Below are positions 26,479 through 36,158 of a DNA stretch of 64,000 nt, piece by piece. Source of the DNA: Bacillus sp. FJAT-50079 (lineage in GTDB: Bacteria; Bacillota; Bacilli; Bacillales; Bacillaceae_C); the NCBI RefSeq assembly GCF_018343515.1, contig NZ_JAGYPD010000007.1, positions 248,001 to 312,000 on the forward strand. The letters run 5' to 3'. Numbering within the stretch: position 1 is the first letter of the stretch; each line of letters starts with the position of its first letter. Under the pieces are notes generated by a model, which did no database searches, was not told where the DNA came from, and was given only the letters and a program-made list of their open reading frames with translations. The position numbers were made by a program, and so were the translations under genes.

Positions 26479-27221
26479 TGAAACGAGGAAGGGTAAGGTA
26501 CGGTGATGCGATATACGAAGTGTGCGAAGTAGCCGGTACTATTCAATTTCTTGACGGACGTCTCGTGCCAGAAGGGGAAGTTATCTGGTTGCCACCTGTT
26601 GAACCAGAAACCGTCTTCGCACTTGGGTTAAATTATGCAGATCATGCTACCGAGCTTGAATTTAAGCCACCCGAAGAGCCACTCATCTTTCTAAAAGGCC
26701 GAAACACGTTTATCGGTCATCATGGTAAAACGAAAAGACCAGCAAATGTCACATACATGCATTATGAATGTGAGCTTGTAGTCATTATTGGCAAGAAGGG
26801 TAAAAATATTAAACGTGAAGACGCTTATGATTATGTTGGTGGCTACACGATTGCGAACGATTATGCGATTCGCGATTACTTGGAGAATTATTATCGACCT
26901 AACTTACGTGTGAAAAATCGCGATCATACAACACCGATTGGGCCATGGTACGTTCATAAGGAGGATATTGCTGACCCGATGAATTTACAGCTACAAACGT
27001 ATGTAAATGGTGAATTAAAACAAAAAGGCTCAACTCAGGATATGGTATTTGATATTTGTACGCTCATAGAGTATATAAGTAGTTTTATGACTTTAAACGT
27101 AAATGACATAATCTTAACAGGAACACCAAAAGGAACAGAAAATGTCGTTGAGGGCGATCAAGTAGTGACAAATATCGAAGGACTTGGAAGTTTAGTGAAT
27201 ACGATTGTGGGAGAGGTGTAA
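26478..27221 (+). CDS. hpaG2: HPA degradation isomerase half, HpaG2
   Basis: A 247-residue FAH-superfamily protein matching the C-terminal half of HpaG. It shows VFALGLNYADHATE, the metal-binding YECELVVIIGKKGKNI, GYTIANDYAIRD and ILTGTPKGTENVVEGD. It should isomerise 2-hydroxyhepta-2,4-dienedioate. The ATG at 26478 follows GGAGG and overlaps the hpaG1 stop. The two halves are separate genes here but one bifunctional protein in E. coli. Confidence 0.88.
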   Translation: MKRGRVRYGDAIYEVCEVAGTIQFLDGRLVPEGEVIWLPPVEPETVFALGLNYADHATELEFKPPEEPLIFLKGRNTFIGHHGKTKRPANVTYMHYECELVVIIGKKGKNIKREDAYDYVGGYTIANDYAIRDYLENYYRPNLRVKNRDHTTPIGPWYVHKEDIADPMNLQLQTYVNGELKQKGSTQDMVFDICTLIEYISSFMTLNVNDIILTGTPKGTENVVEGDQVVTNIEGLGSLVNTIVGEV

Positions 27222-27611
27222 ATGCCGCATATCATCGTTGAATATACGAGTAATATTAAATCCGAAGCTGAGATCCATCGTTTATTAAAAAAGATCAATC
27301 TATCACTTTTTTCCCACGGTAATCTTTTTCCAATCGGAGGAATTCGAACACGTGCAATCGAATTACATGATTATGTAATTGCAGATGGGAGCGAAGATGA
27401 TGCATTCGTTCATATTACGCTAAAAATTGGTGCTGGGCGTACGGAAGAAGAAAAGAAACATGTGTGCGATCGATTATTTGAGGTCGTAAAAGAGCATTTC
27501 CGACCTCTTTTTAAGAAAAGATTTATTGCATTATCGTTAGAGTTATATGAGTTTAGTGAAGCTGGGACATATAAATGGAATAATATTCATACTCGATTTA
27601 AAAATAATTGA
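27222..27611 (+). CDS. hpaF: 5-carboxymethyl-2-hydroxymuconate delta-isomerase
   Basis: A 129-residue CHMI-family tautomerase. Pro2 (MPHIIVEYTSN) would be the N-terminal catalytic proline after methionine removal, and IRTRAIELHDYVIADG and ITLKIGAGRTEEEK are conserved. It converts CHM to OPET before HpaG. It is the last recognisable gene of the operon; it ends 13 bp from a convergent small gene, and no strong terminator is visible between them. Confidence 0.9.
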   Translation: MPHIIVEYTSNIKSEAEIHRLLKKINLSLFSHGNLFPIGGIRTRAIELHDYVIADGSEDDAFVHITLKIGAGRTEEEKKHVCDRLFEVVKEHFRPLFKKRFIALSLELYEFSEAGTYKWNNIHTRFKNN

Positions 27612-27624
27612 AGCGATTTGATAA

Positions 27625-27786
27625 TTATCTAATGAAAAATAATAGCATTGCAAGCACAGGAAAGCAGGCCGCCATCAATATGATGACAGCACTGGCAAAT
27701 TTATTGCCACTTTTCCAAAGTGACAAAGCATACGTAAATGTGTAATACATTAAATATAAGGCGAGAGCGATGATTAAGTATTTCAT
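27625..27786 (-). CDS. 53-residue two-helix membrane protein, candidate germinant-receptor D subunit
   Basis: This short gene starts with ATG at 27786, 5 bp after the gerC stop, with AAGGAA upstream. The protein has two membrane helices (KYLIIALALYLMYYTFTYAL and SAVIILMAACFPVLAMLLFFI) joined by a short SLWKSGNKFA loop. Some Bacillus germinant-receptor operons carry small two-helix D-subunit proteins that modulate germination rate; position and topology fit. The link to that family is an inference from size and context. Confidence 0.7.
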   Translation of the reverse strand: MKYLIIALALYLMYYTFTYALSLWKSGNKFASAVIILMAACFPVLAMLLFFIR

Positions 27787-27791
27787 TATAA

Positions 27792-29024
27792 TCATTCCTT
27801 AGGGATTTTCTTAATTGTTTCAGGTACTAGCTGTTCACCGAGACTTTCAATTTTTATTTTATAATGCACATTTACATTTGCTTTAGAATATTGATAAGTC
27901 CAATCATAGTTATCATAGTCTTTGATTGTCCAAAATGTTCTGCGTGCTTCCAAATACCATAAAAAGGGTTCACTTTTAAATTCTGTTTGCGTCCTTTTTA
28001 TAAGGTTCATCGCTTGCTTCTCCAAATCTTTTTTTATTGCCTTTTTCAATTGTGTTTGTTTCCCAATATCAATAGCATAGTCAGTAAGACTTGGATTGGA
28101 TAAAACTTGAATTCTGATCGGGACGGTTACATTGATATCTGGTACATCCCCTTTTGTATTGATTTTTACTTTGGTACTACCATTTTTGATCATTCGGACC
28201 GTGATTCGATAGTCCTCCTTAATGGGATCAGGAAATGATTGGATCACCGAGTGAGCCAATCCTCTTGGCCTTAGAAATAAAGCCGTTCTCGTTTCTTGCC
28301 CTGTTAATGTACCGATCATTTTTCCATTTTTTAAAACGGCTGATCCCATGATTTGTGCAGGATCTCCTGATTTTTGAGGGATTTCGCCTGCAACATAATC
28401 ATCTTCATTAAGTTCAAGCTTTTCCTCTTTTTCCGTTGTGGCATAAATTGCTAGGAATAGTTCACCTGACAACCGTTGAAAATAACGGGTTAAATTCGAA
28501 TAAGGGACATATCCTGTATCTCGCCATCTTTGCTGCATGAATGCATAATATTTATGTGGCCTTGTTTCTAATTTTGGTTTATTTTTTTTTATAAATTCGC
28601 TTGCCCTTTCTTTCGTAACAATTAGGTTATTTTCTCTTCGAACTTCTGGATCAATAACCGCTGATCCGATAATATGGTGGGATAATTTTGTCTTAGCTAA
28701 ATCCTCACCAATAATAATGATCCGCAAGTGATCGAAGCTTACCTTTCTTGATAGCACGCTATTTACTAGTTCTTTCGCTGAGAGAAGATCAGGCGCTGTT
28801 ACAGTCACAATATCACTCGGCGGTTCGTTTTCGGCAGTGCTCGTATCAGAAGAACCGACTTGTGGATTAGCGACTTGAAAGGTGACATCAATTAAATGGT
28901 CTTCTTTGGCCTTATCTAAACCAATGACGACGGCGTAATCTCTTTCTTCCAATTCAAGTTTCCCCCAGCAGCCTGAAAGCAGCAAAGGAATCATACTAAT
29001 GAGGAGTATTTTAAGTGCTTTCAT
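27792..29024 (-). CDS. Spore germinant-receptor C subunit (GerC lipoprotein), second operon
   Basis: A 410-residue lipoprotein with signal peptide KALKILLISMIPLLLSGC (lipidated Cys19) followed by the family start WGKLELEERDYAVVIGLD. The rest follows the three-domain GerC plan, including VSFDHLRIIIIGEDLAK and a C-terminal helical region ending in a long KKAIKKDLEKQ helix. It overlaps the B-subunit gene by 14 bp. It is longer than the first GerC in the window (369 residues) and clearly divergent from it, so the operons are not recent duplicates. Confidence 0.92.
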   Translation of the reverse strand: MKALKILLISMIPLLLSGCWGKLELEERDYAVVIGLDKAKEDHLIDVTFQVANPQVGSSDTSTAENEPPSDIVTVTAPDLLSAKELVNSVLSRKVSFDHLRIIIIGEDLAKTKLSHHIIGSAVIDPEVRRENNLIVTKERASEFIKKNKPKLETRPHKYYAFMQQRWRDTGYVPYSNLTRYFQRLSGELFLAIYATTEKEEKLELNEDDYVAGEIPQKSGDPAQIMGSAVLKNGKMIGTLTGQETRTALFLRPRGLAHSVIQSFPDPIKEDYRITVRMIKNGSTKVKINTKGDVPDINVTVPIRIQVLSNPSLTDYAIDIGKQTQLKKAIKKDLEKQAMNLIKRTQTEFKSEPFLWYLEARRTFWTIKDYDNYDWTYQYSKANVNVHYKIKIESLGEQLVPETIKKIPKE

Positions 29025-30108
29025 GCTTTGCTCGCCCCTTCCACCAGTCTATTGCTGACAATAAGAAAGGAAGTAATATGAGAATAAAAGAGCTAACTAT
29101 AAACAAGTATTCCCGATATTTGATTAAGACAAAAACATTGTCAGGCAATAAGGCAGCAATGAAAATGAATCCGGTAATTGGCATGATTAAAGGCTCGAAT
29201 TTTTCCAATCTTATTGTTCCAGCAAATAAGAAGGTAACCAAATATAAGTAAATCGAAAACCGAATGATGGATCCAATCATCCAAAAAATAAAAAATACAC
29301 CTTCGACATGTGATAAACTTTCCCCGAATTCGGCTACCCTCGTTAATTGCTGATGGGGATAAGCCATTTTTATTGTGGACGGATAATCAAAAACCATCAC
29401 ATAGAGAGCGAGAAATAAAGCTAACTGAATACATGAAATAATGAAGCCGATCATAGATGCAAGCCGATAGCTTTTATAGGAACGACTAAACGTGAAAAAA
29501 GCAGATAATAAAATTAATTCACTAAAAAGGGCACTATGGGTTATGCTTGTTTGTGCCAACTGTTTTAACCCCGGCCCGGCGATTGGAAAGATGCGAAGGA
29601 AGCTTACTTCTTTCCATACAGAAATCACTAAGATAAGGAATAAAAATTCAATCGTTGGAATGATTAACCATGCCGCACGGCTAATCACCTCTAACCCACG
29701 TTTAGCAATGAGAAATGTAGTGAACAGGAAAAAAAATAATAAGACAGGAACGGGAACTTCTGGAAAAAAAACCGTATTGACAATGCTTATATAGCTTCTA
29801 CTACTTATTATCACACCGATAAATAGTGTGATAAATAAACAGCTCGTAATAATAAGCCCCAGATATTTTCCATTTAAGTGATAGATAAGCTCAATTAAGC
29901 CTTTTTCATGCTTCTTTAATAATCTTAATAAAAGAAGAAATGGGCCTCCAATCGTGATTAAAAAGATGAAAGGCATCGCCCAAGCCGCGTTTTCCCCACC
30001 TATATAAAGCTGATTCGGAGTTGCATCGGAAAGTTTCATTCCGAGCGAAAGCAAAATAATCGAGGTTAATTCCCTTGTCCCGATTTTTCCATCTGCCACT
30101 TTGATCAT
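29011..30108 (-). CDS. Spore germinant-receptor B subunit (GerB permease), second operon
   Basis: A 365-residue polytopic protein of the GerAB/APC type with about ten helices. It starts KVADGKIGTRELTSIILLS, a common GerB opening, and has the loop KHEKGLIELIYHLNGKYLG and PEVPVPVLLFFFLFTTFLIAKRG. The ATG overlaps the A-subunit stop (ATGA). It probably forms the nutrient-binding subunit; ligand unknown. Confidence 0.92.
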   Translation of the reverse strand: MIKVADGKIGTRELTSIILLSLGMKLSDATPNQLYIGGENAAWAMPFIFLITIGGPFLLLLRLLKKHEKGLIELIYHLNGKYLGLIITSCLFITLFIGVIISSRSYISIVNTVFFPEVPVPVLLFFFLFTTFLIAKRGLEVISRAAWLIIPTIEFLFLILVISVWKEVSFLRIFPIAGPGLKQLAQTSITHSALFSELILLSAFFTFSRSYKSYRLASMIGFIISCIQLALFLALYVMVFDYPSTIKMAYPHQQLTRVAEFGESLSHVEGVFFIFWMIGSIIRFSIYLYLVTFLFAGTIRLEKFEPLIMPITGFIFIAALLPDNVFVLIKYREYLFIVSSFILILLPFLLSAIDWWKGRAKHEST

Positions 30109-31646
30109 GATTCCGCATTCCCTTCGGGTTTTGGTGACCTAACTTTGTCTTTTGGAGACGTAGAAAAAGGTCGTAACCATTGCTTCCAAGCCGGCGGTCG
30201 AAGGAGTAAATCTTTCGATGACGGGAAATGGGGTGATAATGGTGCTAAAAAAGGCACACCGAATGATTTAATCGAAACAAGATAAGCAATTAAAAAGGCT
30301 AATGTAATTGAAAATCCAAAAAAACCTAGAAAAAATGTTACGAATAAAAAGGTAAAACGCAGCATCCGTACAGCGATGTTCATGCTTATATCGGGAATTG
30401 TAAATGAAGCTAGGCCAGTGATTGCAACAATAATGACGAGAATCGGGCTAACAAGATTTGCCTGTACGGCCGCTTGACCGAGAATGAGTGCGCCAACAAT
30501 GCCGATCGTCGTCCCAAGTGTATTTGGAACACGTACTCCAGCCTCTCGCAAAATTTCAAATGTCACTTCCATAATTAATATTTCAAAAAAGATCGGAAAA
30601 GGAATTCTCTCCCTGGAAGCGGTAATCGCTAACATTAAGTCGGTTGGAATCATTTCTGAATGATATGTCGTTACCGCGATATAAAAGGAGGGAGTGAAAA
30701 GGGCAAGCAATAAGGAAATAAAGCGAATCATCCGAATAAAGTTTCCGTAAGCCATCCGTAAATATTGGTCTTCTACCGTATGAAATAAAGACCAAAAAGT
30801 AATTGGTACAACAAGCGCGGTCGGTGAGTTCTCCATCAGCAATACGACATGCCCCTCTTGTAAAAAAGCAACCGTTCGATCAGGTCGTTCGGTTTCTAAG
30901 GTGGAGGGGATGATCGAATAGGGCCGCTCCTCAATATGCTGCTCTAATGTTGAAAGGGTTATAATTGAATCTGTGCGAATCTTATTCAATCTTTTTTTTA
31001 CGTCTTCAACGATCGAAGGATCAGCAATATTTTTTAAATACATAATAGAAACTTGTTGGGGCGCGTGTTCTCCAATTTCAGCAAACTCACACATTAAGTT
31101 TGGATCACGTAATTGTTTGCGCAAAAGGGAACGATTAATAGCAACGGATTCGATAAAAGCCGCTTTTGGTCCTTTAATGACCGTCTCGGTTGACGGTTCC
31201 GCTACGGAGCGATTTTCAAATTTAGCCGTATCGATCGAGATCGCTTTCGCTTCTCCATCAATGATCAAAATGGTGTTTCCGTTCAATAAGTCTTTTATTG
31301 CATCGGAGAATGTTGAAATATCTTTCGCATTTCCAGTTGTAAGTACACTTTTCATAATCGTAGTAACAAAATTCGCATCCGCTTCAATTGATGGCCCCGT
31401 ATTACGAAGCAAAGGGTCGATGATATGTTCATCCACAATATTTGCATCGATTGTTCCTTCAATGGAAAAAGCCATTAATCGTTTTTTGTAAAATGGTAGG
31501 TAAAGCTCGCGCATTTGTAAGGCGTGATTAATTGGGTAGGAAAACGCCTCTTTTAATCGATCTACGTTGAAAAGCATTTCCTTTGTTAATGCTTCAGGTT
31601 GCTTTTCATTATGTTGTTCCTTTTTTGCTGCTTTAAAAAATGCCAC
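30105..31646 (-). CDS. Spore germinant-receptor A subunit (GerA family), second operon
   Basis: From the GTG at 31646 (GGAGG 8 nt upstream) the protein has 513 residues, a normal length for GerAA/GerKA. The soluble N-terminal half begins around EALTKEMLFNVDRLKEAF and contains NGNTILIIDG. The membrane half contains VAFLQEGHVVLLMENSPTALVVPITFWSLFHTVEDQYLR, ITASRERIPFPIFFEILIMEVTFEILREAGVRVP and a proline-rich C-terminal tail. An upstream TTG (31661) lies in the ribosome site and is rejected. It is the first gene of the A-B-C-D-like operon. Confidence 0.92.
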   Translation of the reverse strand: MAFFKAAKKEQHNEKQPEALTKEMLFNVDRLKEAFSYPINHALQMRELYLPFYKKRLMAFSIEGTIDANIVDEHIIDPLLRNTGPSIEADANFVTTIMKSVLTTGNAKDISTFSDAIKDLLNGNTILIIDGEAKAISIDTAKFENRSVAEPSTETVIKGPKAAFIESVAINRSLLRKQLRDPNLMCEFAEIGEHAPQQVSIMYLKNIADPSIVEDVKKRLNKIRTDSIITLSTLEQHIEERPYSIIPSTLETERPDRTVAFLQEGHVVLLMENSPTALVVPITFWSLFHTVEDQYLRMAYGNFIRMIRFISLLLALFTPSFYIAVTTYHSEMIPTDLMLAITASRERIPFPIFFEILIMEVTFEILREAGVRVPNTLGTTIGIVGALILGQAAVQANLVSPILVIIVAITGLASFTIPDISMNIAVRMLRFTFLFVTFFLGFFGFSITLAFLIAYLVSIKSFGVPFLAPLSPHFPSSKDLLLRPPAWKQWLRPFSTSPKDKVRSPKPEGNAES

Positions 31647-31728
31647 GATGTTTGCCTCCAACCAGTATTCATTTCATAATGTAAGTTTGAGCGAATTTGT
31701 TAAAAACATACATCTTCAATCATAAAAA

Positions 31729-31772
31729 ATAAACCCGAAACGATGGAGGACCATCAACATTCGGGTTTATTA
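31729..31772 (-). terminator. Terminator of the BCCT transporter gene
   Basis: AAACCCGAA pairs with TTCGGGTTT over a longer loop, with A/T runs on both sides. It sits just beyond the transporter stop and upstream of the second ger operon. Confidence 0.75.
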
Positions 31773-31780
31773 CATACTTA

Positions 31781-33301
31781 TTAATGACCTTTTTGTTCTT
31801 TTGGCCGAGGCGTTAAGCCGAGTTCCTTTTTTTCTTTGTTTAAAGCTTTATAAAGCGAGAGCATCATTAAAATCATAATAAAGGAAAATGGAAGCGCCGC
31901 AATAATGAGCGCATTTTGAAGTGCTTGTAAGCCACCGCTATATAAGAGAATGGCTGCCATTGCAGCTAGAATGATCCCCCATGCCAACTTTATTCGATTC
32001 GGTGGTATTAAAGATCCGTACGCCGTCTGCATGCTGAGAACAAAGGTTGCCGAATCAGCCGATGTAATGAAGAAAATCGCAATTAATACAATTGCCAGGA
32101 CGGATAAAAGCGTAGAAATTGGCATCTCACTAAAGATCGAAAACAAAACGGTCTCTGTTGGAAGTTGAGAAAAATCGATGCCTGATGTCTTTTGAATATC
32201 GATTGCAGTCGTCCCAAATACTGCAAACCAGATGAAGCTCACGATCGTTGGCAGTAAAAGCACCCCGATCAGGAACTCCCGTATCGTTCTTCCTTTTGAT
32301 ACCCGAGCGATGAAAATACCGACAAACGGCGACCAAGAAATCCACCATGCCCAATAAAAAATAGTCCAATTATCAATCCATTCACGATATTGGTCCGTTC
32401 GAAGCGGCGCAATTCGGAAGCTCATTCCAATAATGTTTTGAATATAACCTCCAATTGTATCCGTAAATAAATTTAAAATAAATAAGCTTGGACCTAAAAT
32501 AAATACGAGCCCTAAAAGAAGAACAGCTAGTATCATATTTGTGTTACTTAAATATTTGATCCCCTTACTTAATCCAGACCATGCGGATGAAATAAATAGA
32601 GCGGTAACGATGATAATAATGATCAATTGAACGATAAAATTATTAGGAATTCCAAATAAATAAGCAAGTCCGCCGTTGATTTGTGTAGCGCCGAATCCTA
32701 ATGTCGTGGCTACACCAATAACGGTTGCGGTTACGGCGATTACATCGATTAATGTGGCAATTTTACTGTTTACATATTTCCCTAATATAGGGCTTAATGT
32801 AGCGCTAATTAATCCTGGTGCACCTTTGCGGAAATTGAAATAGGCTAAAGAAAGTGCAACTAAAGCATAAATTGCCCAGGCATGAATTCCCCAATGGAAA
32901 AATGTAAATCTCAATGCATCTTTAAAAGCCGCATCTGTACCTGGTTCAGCTAGTGGTGGACTACCAGCGAAATGAGAAATAGGCTCAGCCGCACCCCAAA
33001 ATACAAGTCCGATCCCCATTCCCGCACTGAATAACATCGCGAACCATGTTGGCTTCGAGTATTCTGGTTTTTCTCCAACCTTCCCTAATCGTATATTTCC
33101 AATGGGACTAAAAATAAGAAAGACACAAAAGAAAACAATGACCGATACTAAAATTAAATAATACCAGCCGAAGGTAGATGTAACGAATCCTTCAATATTG
33201 GAAGTCATCGCTTCGAAGCGATTCGGTGAAATTACACCGAAGAGAACAGCGATTAATAATATGGCAAACGAAATCCAAAATACATTTGATATATTTTTCA
33301 T
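31781..33301 (-). CDS. BCCT-family betaine/choline-type transporter, OpuD-like
   Basis: A 506-residue secondary transporter with 12 helices. The glycine-rich segment [30 protein letters not shown] and the tryptophan box [29 protein letters not shown] are the BCCT hallmarks. GMGIG is typical of sodium-coupled glycine-betaine carriers such as OpuD and BetP, so osmoprotectant uptake is likely, though carnitine or choline cannot be excluded. The ATG at 33301 has AAAGGAG upstream; a TTG five codons earlier lies before that site. It is monocistronic. Confidence 0.88.
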   Translation of the reverse strand: MKNISNVFWISFAILLIAVLFGVISPNRFEAMTSNIEGFVTSTFGWYYLILVSVIVFFCVFLIFSPIGNIRLGKVGEKPEYSKPTWFAMLFSAGMGIGLVFWGAAEPISHFAGSPPLAEPGTDAAFKDALRFTFFHWGIHAWAIYALVALSLAYFNFRKGAPGLISATLSPILGKYVNSKIATLIDVIAVTATVIGVATTLGFGATQINGGLAYLFGIPNNFIVQLIIIIIVTALFISSAWSGLSKGIKYLSNTNMILAVLLLGLVFILGPSLFILNLFTDTIGGYIQNIIGMSFRIAPLRTDQYREWIDNWTIFYWAWWISWSPFVGIFIARVSKGRTIREFLIGVLLLPTIVSFIWFAVFGTTAIDIQKTSGIDFSQLPTETVLFSIFSEMPISTLLSVLAIVLIAIFFITSADSATFVLSMQTAYGSLIPPNRIKLAWGIILAAMAAILLYSGGLQALQNALIIAALPFSFIMILMMLSLYKALNKEKKELGLTPRPKEQKGH

Positions 33302-33401
33302 CGTATCTCCTTTCAATGAGAGAGGATAGAGAGATGATTTTAGTTTCTCATCTTAATGTAAATTCCATTCTAAATTGGGTTTCTTTATTGTTTAAGTTTC
33401 A

Positions 33402-33428
33402 ATACCCTCTCCACTCCATTATTGAAAC
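33402..33428 (-). promoter_or_regulatory. Possible sigma-B promoter of the BCCT gene
   Basis: On the minus strand GTTTCA (33423-33428) and GGGTAT (33402-33407) are 15 bp apart. The -10 is perfect for sigma-B (consensus GTTTAA-N12..15-GGGTAT); the -35 has one mismatch. Stress control would suit an osmolyte carrier. Confidence 0.4.
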
Positions 33429-33492
33429 CTCAATTGACCGTAACTAGTCCGCTATTTTGCGGTGTGGGATTCCTGCAAAACATCATTCATTT

Positions 33493-34113
33493 TTAAGACC
33501 ATACGAATGAAGACATCAATGATAGAAGTGTTTCGTATTCTTCATCGGTGTCAATGTCGAAAAAAAGCTCTTTTTCAGTGAAAGGTAAAATCTGCCCGTT
33601 TGTAAGGAATTCGCCTTTTAATAGTGCCCTTGCTCCTTTGTCACCTTGTAAATGAAGCAACTGTGGATACATCGATGCCGAAAATAAAACTGGAGGCATA
33701 ATCACTTCATTAAACGAAGCTGCGACAAATGTAGTCTTTTTTTTCCTCATTATCGTGAGTAGCTCTTCAAGCATTGCTGCTGTAATTAATGGTTGATCAG
33801 CGAGCATAATCATTGCTGCTTCTGCCTCAATTGCCTCTACTTGTTTTATCCCACATTTCAATGATTCAGATTGACCTAGATGTGCAGTAGGACAGTCAAC
33901 AACTACACATTTTTTATGTGAAAATAATTCAGGGGGTAACCATTCATCCACTCTCTTTTTTCTTGTAATAATAAAAATTTGATCAAGTGAAGTCTTTAAG
34001 GCTGTTTTCAGTGCGAGGCTCCCTAATGAACCATTTTGGGTAGGGAGAGATAATTTATATTTCCCCATCCGGCGACTGCTGCCTGCTGCAAGATAAATAC
34101 CAGCTACTTTCAT
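33493..34113 (-). CDS. MocA/PucB-like molybdenum-cofactor nucleotidyltransferase
   Basis: A 206-residue NTP-transferase of the MobA/MocA fold. The nucleotide-binding loop YLAAGSSRRMGKYKL is at the N terminus, with MLADQPLI (metal-binding Asp) and IDTDEEYE further on. Proteins of this group attach CMP or a similar nucleotide to molybdopterin for xanthine-dehydrogenase-type enzymes. The ATG at 34113 overlaps the xdhC stop (ATGA); the longer frame that overlaps xdhC is rejected. Together with XdhC it should mature the hydroxylase encoded divergently. Confidence 0.85.
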   Translation of the reverse strand: MKVAGIYLAAGSSRRMGKYKLSLPTQNGSLGSLALKTALKTSLDQIFIITRKKRVDEWLPPELFSHKKCVVVDCPTAHLGQSESLKCGIKQVEAIEAEAAMIMLADQPLITAAMLEELLTIMRKKKTTFVAASFNEVIMPPVLFSASMYPQLLHLQGDKGARALLKGEFLTNGQILPFTEKELFFDIDTDEEYETLLSLMSSFVWS

Positions 34114-35114
34114 GCCTGCCTCCGATTTTTGACAGCGATTAATTGGGCGACAATGCTCACAGCTATTTCCTTTGGCCCTTCTGCATCGATCGATAAACCA
34201 ACTGGTGAATGGAGCCAATCGGGAATGCTTCCATCCATTAATCGTGCTGTTCTCTTCTTTGAACCTAGTATGCCAATATAAAATAATTGTAAATCTTTCA
34301 AAATACGAAGAATCTCTATATCACGTTGAAAATGATGTGTCATAATAACGACGGAATCGAGTGGGGTTAACTCGATTCTTTTCATTAATTTTTCTACTGA
34401 ATCGACTTGAATCGTTTCCGCTGAAGGGAAATAGACAGGCGAACAAAGCGCCTCGCGCCAATCAAGTATATGTACTGAATACTCTGCTTCACTTGCTAAA
34501 TAGGCAAGTGGACGAGCATCTTCTCCTGCACCGATAATATATAAAGATGGTTTCGGCCAAAGCAGCTGAAGGAAATAATCTTCCTCAGATATTAATTTTG
34601 AATAACGACAAAACGGAGGTGCGGCAAGCAGGATGCTTTCCCAAACATCCGGAATCTCTTGATCCCATTTACCAAAAGTGCCCTTATCGGAATTAAGAAA
34701 AACGTATTGATCAACGTTTTTGACGGACTGTATATAAAGAACAGGCTTTTTTTCTGTAAAACATTGATAAACAAACGATAGGGATTGGCGAAATGTCTCA
34801 TCCACATCCCGTGCAAATACGGAAATAATTCCATTGCAGCCTACTCCGACTCCCCAGCCAAGATCATTTTCAGAACTTAAATCATACTGGTATACTGCGG
34901 CTGCACCTGTATTAAACACTTCTTCAACTCGGCTTTGCATATCATTTTCCAAGCATCCTCCGCTTAAAAGTCCCATCCTTGATCCATCTAGCCGAAAAAA
35001 CATGCTTGCTCCTTCTTTTCTATATGAAGACCCATCCACATGGAAAATGGTAGCGAACACGGTTGGTTGATTGTCATTCAATACAGACGTAATCATTTCG
35101 TGGATATGTCCCAT
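34110..35114 (-). CDS. XdhC/PucA-family molybdoenzyme maturation protein
   Basis: A 334-residue protein with the XdhC N-terminal domain (VFATIFHVDGSSYRKEGASMFF and GLLSGGCLENDM) and a C-terminal Rossmann domain (LYIIGAGEDARPLAYLA, SVVIMTHHFQRDIEIL, YIGILGSKKRTARL). XdhC proteins bind sulfurated molybdenum cofactor and insert it into XDH-family enzymes. It is divergent from the hydroxylase operon and is translated together with the MocA-like gene. Confidence 0.88.
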   Translation of the reverse strand: MGHIHEMITSVLNDNQPTVFATIFHVDGSSYRKEGASMFFRLDGSRMGLLSGGCLENDMQSRVEEVFNTGAAAVYQYDLSSENDLGWGVGVGCNGIISVFARDVDETFRQSLSFVYQCFTEKKPVLYIQSVKNVDQYVFLNSDKGTFGKWDQEIPDVWESILLAAPPFCRYSKLISEEDYFLQLLWPKPSLYIIGAGEDARPLAYLASEAEYSVHILDWREALCSPVYFPSAETIQVDSVEKLMKRIELTPLDSVVIMTHHFQRDIEILRILKDLQLFYIGILGSKKRTARLMDGSIPDWLHSPVGLSIDAEGPKEIAVSIVAQLIAVKNRRQA

Positions 35115-35273
35115 CTTTAAAATAACCCTTTCTTTGCTTTTACTAGCTAATATTCCCTTCTCGCGCCGCTCTTAGCCATTGATTGATAGATTTGCTGACA
35201 AAAACGGAAGTGAATATATTTTTGGAAAAAATGGATACCATACCTATATCTAAGATAAATAGGAGAGGTTCCT

Positions 35274-36158
35274 GTGGATACATACTTATTATCTGTTGTA
35301 CTAGGAATTATTTTTGGCTGCATATCAAGGTTTGTTTTACTGAGAACGGATTTCCGTCAGTATCCTACATATCCACAAGGGAGAATCATTCATTTATCAT
35401 TTGGATTTATTGCGGCGTTTATTGGCTCGGTTGCCGTTCCGGCTGTTTTGGAATCTGATTGGGCAGCAGTGACGTTTCTAGGTCTTGCCGCCACTCAGTT
35501 TCGCGAAGTGCGCAAAATGGAGAGGGACACGCTTGAAAAGGTCGACCAAAAAGAATTGGTTAAGCGCGGCTCCCCATTTATTGAAGGGATGGCGCAAGCA
35601 TTTGAAAGCAGAAATTACTTAGTCATGTTTACCGCACTCATTACATCATTGTTTTCCGTCTTTCATCCACTAGCAGGGATTGTTGCCGGCGCGATCATGT
35701 TTGCTGTTGTAAAGTGGAAAATGTCGGGGGCATTATTACTCACTGTTGCACATATTTCCGAAGGTGATATTCGTTTTGAAGGACCGAATCTTTATGTCAG
35801 TGACATTCATATAAAAAATGTAGGATTGGATACAACAAGAAAGGCGATACTGGAAAGAGCGGTAGGTGTAATCGTCACACCGAAAAATGAAAATGCGGTC
35901 GTTACTCTTTCACACCTAGGTCAAAGGCAAGCGATGTTACACCATGTTGCTAATGTTCTCGGTGCTTATATTGATTCCGGAGAGCCAGCATTTATTCCGT
36001 TATCGAAGCGTGATATGGATGATGGCAGAATTGCGTTGTTTATCATGCCGCAGGAAAAAGACTTTCAACAAATCAAAAAAGTACTTGAACATGTGCCTGT
36101 CCTTGATAGTGCAATTCGTTTGCCGAGTGAGGCGGATAAAGGAGTTGGAAATAAATGA
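35274..36158 (+). CDS. YIEGIA-family membrane protein (YphB-like)
   Basis: A 294-residue protein. The signature reads SPFIEGMAQAFESRNY, a variant of the YIEGIA motif that names the family. There are about four or five hydrophobic segments in the first 165 residues (YLLSVVLGIIFGCISRFVLL, FGFIAAFIGSVAVPAVL, IVAGAIMFAVV) and a soluble C-terminal domain. The B. subtilis relative is YphB, in a sporulation-linked cluster; its biochemical role is not known to me. GTG start with AGGAGAGG upstream. It is first in an operon with its small partner and the hydroxylase. Confidence 0.78.
   Translation: MDTYLLSVVLGIIFGCISRFVLLRTDFRQYPTYPQGRIIHLSFGFIAAFIGSVAVPAVLESDWAAVTFLGLAATQFREVRKMERDTLEKVDQKELVKRGSPFIEGMAQAFESRNYLVMFTALITSLFSVFHPLAGIVAGAIMFAVVKWKMSGALLLTVAHISEGDIRFEGPNLYVSDIHIKNVGLDTTRKAILERAVGVIVTPKNENAVVTLSHLGQRQAMLHHVANVLGAYIDSGEPAFIPLSKRDMDDGRIALFIMPQEKDFQQIKKVLEHVPVLDSAIRLPSEADKGVGNK

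Noticed and set aside
35212-35246. Possible sigma-E promoter upstream of the YIEGIA gene (GAATATAT and CATACCTA)
   Set aside because: The elements are too far apart (about 18-20 bp) for a sigma-E promoter.
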